DNA from: JBAYJY01 sp041664945
GTDB taxonomy: Bacteria > UBP15 > UBA6099
Assembly (NCBI GenBank): GCA_041664945.1
Contig: JBAYJY010000014.1
Coordinates: forward strand, 1 to 42,992
Direction of reading: 5' to 3'
DNA length: 42,992 nucleotides
Shown: in pieces, positions 38,913 through 42,992 of the stretch
How the letters are laid out: each line of letters starts with the position of its first letter
Position numbering within the stretch: position 1 is the stretch's first letter
Translations under genes and position numbers: made by a program
Notes under the pieces: model-generated
What the model was told of the DNA's origin: nothing
The model's input: the letters and a program-made list of their open reading frames with translations, nothing else
Database searches by the model: none

Positions 38913-40275
38913 TCCCGACTGTTTCGAGGGATACAGGTTTCCCTCGATGGGAATGTTATATATCGCGGCGACGCTCGAAAGGCGCGGAGTTCCGGTCGTC
39001 TACATAGACGCGAATTACGAACCGGACTGGCGGGAGCGGCTGGCGCGCGAGGCGCCTGCGCACGAATGGATCGGGATCACCGCGAACGTGCTCTCGATTG
39101 GCCCGGCTATCGCTGTTTCGCGCCACATCCGGGAGCGGCACAAGGACATGAAAATCGTCATGGGCGGCCCCTATCCGGCGGTCTGCTACGCCGACCTCAT
39201 TCCGGAACACGCGGACGCATGCGCTGTGGGCGAGGCTGAGGAAACCTGCGTGGAGCTGGCGGCGGGCGTTCCGCCAGAGCGGATCGCTGGGCTCGCGTTC
39301 GCCGGAAACGGCGGCGCCGTTTTCAACGGGCGAAGGCCTTTGATCGAAGATCTCGACGCGCTGCCTTTCCCGGCGTGGCATCTCGGAGATGTAAAAAAAT
39401 ACACGCTGGGGCACACGAAGAACAACCCGGTATTGCCGATCGTCACCAGCAGGGGCTGTCCTTTCAACTGCATTTTCTGCTCGTCGGACATCACGTTCGG
39501 AAACAGGATCAGATACAGGTCAGTAGAGCGCGTTCTCGAGGAGATGGACGAACTGATCTACCGGCACGGCGCGCGCGAGATTCATACGTGGGACGACAAT
39601 CTGACGCTGAAGCGGGACCGCGCGATGGAGCTGTTCGAGGGAATCATCAAGCGGGGCTACCGGGGGATCAGTTTCATGGTTCCGTCGGGGATAAAGCCGG
39701 ACGTCGGCGACTACGAAATGTTCAAAACAATGAGGCGCGCGGGTTTTTACGCGGCCTGCATAGCTGTCGAGACCGGCGATCAGGAAATAATGAAAAAGCT
39801 CGGCAAAAAGGTGGACGTGTCGAAAGTGCGGGGCGTAATCGCCGCTGCGCGCAAGGCGGGAATCCTGATGAACGGTTTTTTTATGCTCGGCCTGCCCTAT
39901 GACACCGAGGAGACGATGCGCCGCAACATAGAGCACGCGCGCTCGCTGCCGCTGCATCAGGCGATGTTCTTCATAACAATTCCGTTTCCCGGCACGGACC
40001 TGCACGATCTGGTAAAAGAGAGCGGCAGGTTTCTTTTCCACAACGACCGCAATCTGTACGAGCAGGGCTATTTCCTCGGGCGCGCGGCTTACGAGATGCC
40101 GGGCCAATTCGACGCGGCGACCCTCGAGGAGATGTTCAAACTCGCCAACCGGCGCTTCTACTATAGGCCGGTTACGCTGGCGGCTCTTTTTTTCAAGAGG
40201 ATTTTCGGAATTCGCCATTTTTTCTATCTGATTATAAAATTCCTGAAGGTGGTTTTTAAGGGGCGGCAATTTTGA
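38899..40275 (+). CDS. B12-binding radical SAM protein (second copy)
   Basis: The 458-residue protein has the same architecture as the copy at 35553: a shorter cobalamin-binding domain (NPDCFEGYRFPSMGMLYIAA, IVMGGPYPA) and a SAM cluster at Cys187-x3-Cys191-x2-Cys194 in RGCPFNCIFCSS. The last 30 residues (ALFFKRIFGIRHFFYLIIKF, then a basic end) form an amphipathic or membrane-touching helix, so it may sit on the inner membrane. AAGGA precedes the ATG, which overlaps the previous gene by 14 bases; the next gene overlaps it by four. Tight coupling to two DUF2723 genes suggests both act on the same surface molecule. Confidence 0.9.
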   Translation: MIFINPDCFEGYRFPSMGMLYIAATLERRGVPVVYIDANYEPDWRERLAREAPAHEWIGITANVLSIGPAIAVSRHIRERHKDMKIVMGGPYPAVCYADLIPEHADACAVGEAEETCVELAAGVPPERIAGLAFAGNGGAVFNGRRPLIEDLDALPFPAWHLGDVKKYTLGHTKNNPVLPIVTSRGCPFNCIFCSSDITFGNRIRYRSVERVLEEMDELIYRHGAREIHTWDDNLTLKRDRAMELFEGIIKRGYRGISFMVPSGIKPDVGDYEMFKTMRRAGFYAACIAVETGDQEIMKKLGKKVDVSKVRGVIAAARKAGILMNGFFMLGLPYDTEETMRRNIEHARSLPLHQAMFFITIPFPGTDLHDLVKESGRFLFHNDRNLYEQGYFLGRAAYEMPGQFDAATLEEMFKLANRRFYYRPVTLAALFFKRIFGIRHFFYLIIKFLKVVFKGRQF

Positions 40276-42992
40276 AACAAAATATTAAAACAGCTTTTAA
40301 GGTGGCGGATCGCATGCTGCCCGCCATCATGTTTTTAGCCGTTTTCGGATACCTGCTATACTGCGCGGCGCCGACGATCTTCTGGGGCGACAGCGCGGAA
40401 ATGGCGTCAGTGAGCTGCAGTCTCGGCGTGGCGCATTCGCCGGGCTACCCGCTATACACGCAACTCGCCGGCTTCTTTTCCAATCTGCCGCTCGATCCGC
40501 TGCCGTTCAGGATCAATCTTCTGAGCTCATTGCTCAGCGCGCTCTGCGTAGTGATAGCATACGCGCTGGTGAAGGAAATTTCCGGCTCGCGGTTCGCCGG
40601 CATGATGGCCGTCGCCGGGATCATCGGCTGCCGCGCGTTCATGTTTTATTCGCTGATGGCCGAGGTTTACGCGCTGCACATGGTTCTTTTTCTGGGCGCG
40701 GTTTACCTGATGATTCTGTACGAGAAGGACGGCTCCGAGGCAAAGCTGCTCGCGGCGTTGCTGATGGTGTTCGCCGGGGCTACGAACCATCTGCTGATGG
40801 TTTTTGTTTTGGGCGCGACTATAGTGTACCTTGCGCTGCTTCCGGGCCACAAGTGGCGGATAGCGGCCGGCCCGCTGATGTTCCTGCTCGGCGCCGCGAT
40901 GATAAATCTTTTCCGCTCATTCGACGCTCTTCCGCTTCTGACGACAATCGGGGCATGGACGCTCGCGGGACTCGCGGTTGTATATGCCGGTTACATCGGA
41001 TTCCTTATATGGAAGCGGCGCAAACCGGTTCGGATGATAGCCGTGGCGATAGCGGCCCTTTTCGTGTTTGCCGCCGCCGCCGCCGTGTTCTGCTATCTGC
41101 CGCTGGCGTCGGCTCGCGAGCCGCTCGCCGACTGGTGGAGCCCAAAGAACATATTGAATTTCCTGAATCTTCTGATGCTGAAGGGATATGAATCCACCAC
41201 TCCTGCGAACAGGATTGAATTGCTGCGAAGGGTGGACGTAATCGGGTTCTTCTCGCAGATTCCGATCCCGATGGCGGTTCTCTCCGTTATCGGCATTGTG
41301 TTTCTGATACGCAAAAAATGGCGCATCGCGGTTTTGCTTCTGCTCGTGGCGCTGGGAACTTTCGGCGGCTCGCTTTTTCTCGTTCACGGAAAACCAGAGG
41401 CGCTGCGCCTGCCGGTTTATGTCGTCCTGTTCATGTTCGCCGGCGCCGGCGCGGTCGCTATACCGAACTGGCGGCTGCTGCGGGGCGCGAAATGGAAACA
41501 GGCGCTCGGAATTCTCGCGGTTGCGGGGGCGATAACCGCCGCGGCGCTGAATCTGGGCGACGGCGACTGGCGGTTCATGAACAGGAGCAGCGCGGCGTAT
41601 GAACTCGGCCGCAGGCTTATCGAGGATACGCGGTCGCACTCCCTGTTGTTCATCGGCGTTCAGACGCCGAGCATAATGGGCTATTTCAAGGCATGTGAAC
41701 CGGACGAACTGAGACGGAAAGACATCGCCGTCATTCCAGTTTCGTTCCTTCCTTTCAGGTGGGAGCTCGAACAGCTCAGGCGCGAGTACCGCGGAGATGT
41801 GATTTTCCCCGAACCGGCGAGAGATGCCGGCGAGCAGCCTATATTCAGGGCGGACGACCCCTCGCGGGCGCGGTACGCGCTGGCGCTCGCAGCCGCGAAT
41901 CCGGACCGGGCACTGTACTCCGATTTTCTTTTCATAACGGAGGAAATGGACAAGATCACGATTCCGCAGGGCGTGGTGTGCCAGATAATGCCGGGCGACA
42001 CGATAACTTCGCGGCTGGACGAAATGATTGCCGCGGACACGCCGCCTAAGTGGACCGGTTTGCCGAAGAGGGACGGGACGAGCGCTGTCAACATCGCTTC
42101 CATATTTAACGAGCGCGGCAAGATTTATCTTCGGTTCGGACTCGAGCAGGCCAACCCGGCTTTTGTCATGAAAGCGCGCACGGAGTTCGACCGCGCTCTG
42201 AAACTGGTTCCTGAGTACGCGGATGCGCTCTCGAACAAAGGCCAGTGCCTGTACTTCTTTCGAAAAGAGAAGGAAGGGTTGAAGCTCATGGAGAAGGCTC
42301 TGCGCCTTTCCCCAACCGACCCGGGCCTCTACGAGGCGCTTGCCACAGTTGAGTTCCGGCGCTCCACCCCGCAGACCGCGCAGAAGGCGATTGCTCTATG
42401 GGGCATCGCGGCGGCGCTGGACCAGCACAACGCGCGCGCCTACAACAACATCGGCAGCGCGCTCGTCGCGCTCGAACAAAAAGAAGCCGCCGTCGAACAG
42501 TATAGAAGATCGATCGCGATCGACCCGGATTACATTTCGGCTTACATCAATCTCGCGCGCGTTTACAATAAACTGAAATCCTGCGCGAACGCCGTCGACA
42601 CGCTCGAAAGGGCGCGGGACCGCAGGCCGGATATGCTCGAAATCCGTTCCGAACTCGCTCAGCAATATTACGACTGCAAGCTGCAGCATCTCTACGCAAA
42701 TGTAATGGACGGCATTCTCAATGACTTCCCGCACGACACGGAGCTCTACTACACCCTCGCGGTGATTTTCCGGAACGTCGGACAGTACGACAATCTCGTG
42801 AGCGCGATCGGGGAACTGCGGAAACTGAACTCCGATTTCCCGATTCAGGAAATCTTCAGCGCGATACAACCCTGCCAGCGGGCTATCAGGGTTCTCGAAC
42901 AGGTCCGGCAGCGTATGCCTGACGAACCGCAGATATACCTGTCGCTGAGCATTCAATACGGCATCTGCGGGAATCCGGGGGCCACGATTAAA
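40272..42992 (+). CDS. DUF2723 membrane protein fused to a TPR domain (second copy, cut by window end)
   Basis: The frame is open from TTG 40272 to the end of the window, at least 907 residues. It begins like the other copy: TIFWGDSAEMASVSCSLGV and AHSPGYPLY, then AEVYALHMV, with about eleven helices to residue 420. From about residue 620 it has tetratricopeptide repeats, seen as paired helices such as ADALSNKGQCLYFFRKEKEG and ARAYNNIGSALVALEQKEAA, that should face the outside. The start uses TTG with AAGGGG in front and overlaps the previous stop by four bases. The true end lies beyond the window. The role is probably in transferring a sugar, with TPRs holding partners. Confidence 0.85.
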   Translation, partial: MKQNIKTAFKVADRMLPAIMFLAVFGYLLYCAAPTIFWGDSAEMASVSCSLGVAHSPGYPLYTQLAGFFSNLPLDPLPFRINLLSSLLSALCVVIAYALVKEISGSRFAGMMAVAGIIGCRAFMFYSLMAEVYALHMVLFLGAVYLMILYEKDGSEAKLLAALLMVFAGATNHLLMVFVLGATIVYLALLPGHKWRIAAGPLMFLLGAAMINLFRSFDALPLLTTIGAWTLAGLAVVYAGYIGFLIWKRRKPVRMIAVAIAALFVFAAAAAVFCYLPLASAREPLADWWSPKNILNFLNLLMLKGYESTTPANRIELLRRVDVIGFFSQIPIPMAVLSVIGIVFLIRKKWRIAVLLLLVALGTFGGSLFLVHGKPEALRLPVYVVLFMFAGAGAVAIPNWRLLRGAKWKQALGILAVAGAITAAALNLGDGDWRFMNRSSAAYELGRRLIEDTRSHSLLFIGVQTPSIMGYFKACEPDELRRKDIAVIPVSFLPFRWELEQLRREYRGDVIFPEPARDAGEQPIFRADDPSRARYALALAAANPDRALYSDFLFITEEMDKITIPQGVVCQIMPGDTITSRLDEMIAADTPPKWTGLPKRDGTSAVNIASIFNERGKIYLRFGLEQANPAFVMKARTEFDRALKLVPEYADALSNKGQCLYFFRKEKEGLKLMEKALRLSPTDPGLYEALATVEFRRSTPQTAQKAIALWGIAAALDQHNARAYNNIGSALVALEQKEAAVEQYRRSIAIDPDYISAYINLARVYNKLKSCANAVDTLERARDRRPDMLEIRSELAQQYYDCKLQHLYANVMDGILNDFPHDTELYYTLAVIFRNVGQYDNLVSAIGELRKLNSDFPIQEIFSAIQPCQRAIRVLEQVRQRMPDEPQIYLSLSIQYGICGNPGATIK

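Overview
The window looks like chromosome of an uncultivated, probably diderm and anaerobic bacterium. The basis is a GC-rich, GCG-heavy codon use, a glycyl radical enzyme with its activase, two B12-type radical SAM proteins, an iron-sulfur flavoprotein, an exported pilin-like protein, and many short intergenic repeats. No ribosomal RNA, phage, transposase or CRISPR is visible. I cannot name the phylum from sequence alone.

Layout. 1-3100: a broken gene end, an exported protein with a pilin-like tail (minus strand), an AT-rich orphan membrane protein, tRNA-Gly(CCC) with its own promoter, and a zinc-ribbon membrane protein. 3379-10386: a surface-sugar operon with an NAD-dependent sugar epimerase, a hexapeptide acyltransferase, a polyprenyl-phosphate type GT2 and two tandem YfhO-like membrane proteins. 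The first three genes are nearly or actually overlapping. 10408-12122: a redox trio (rhodanese, iron-sulfur flavoprotein, peroxiredoxin-like). 12251-18757, all minus strand: an MFS carrier with a large insertion, leuS, a ModE-like regulator and ftsZ. 19347-20288: two small DNA-binding proteins with clear promoters. 20526-26899: single genes, namely an unknown helical protein, sat, speH, a stand-alone response regulator, a small zinc ribbon, a PPC-domain protein, a CPBP-family membrane protein, a PAP2 phosphatase and, on the minus strand, a tiny transcription unit that could encode a 24-residue Cys/Arg-rich peptide. 26942-29634: a hybrid sensor kinase with a degenerate receiver, and a thioesterase. 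29784-34019: a glycyl radical enzyme, its activating enzyme and a split-barrel flavin-type protein. 34309-35520: a second MFS carrier. 35553-42992: alternating B12-radical SAM and DUF2723 membrane proteins (rSAM, DUF2723, rSAM, DUF2723-TPR); the last gene runs off the window.

How they work together (inference). There are two surface-glycosylation blocks. The first (GT2 plus YfhO) follows the known lipid-linked sugar plus membrane transferase arrangement. The second, rSAM/DUF2723 alternating, is the best candidate for an undescribed system, possibly modifying a lipid-linked or protein-linked glycan. The glycyl radical enzyme carries the catalytic C-x-E and C-terminal glycine motifs, but I cannot assign its substrate.

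The intergenic spaces carry at least three families of short dispersed repeats.
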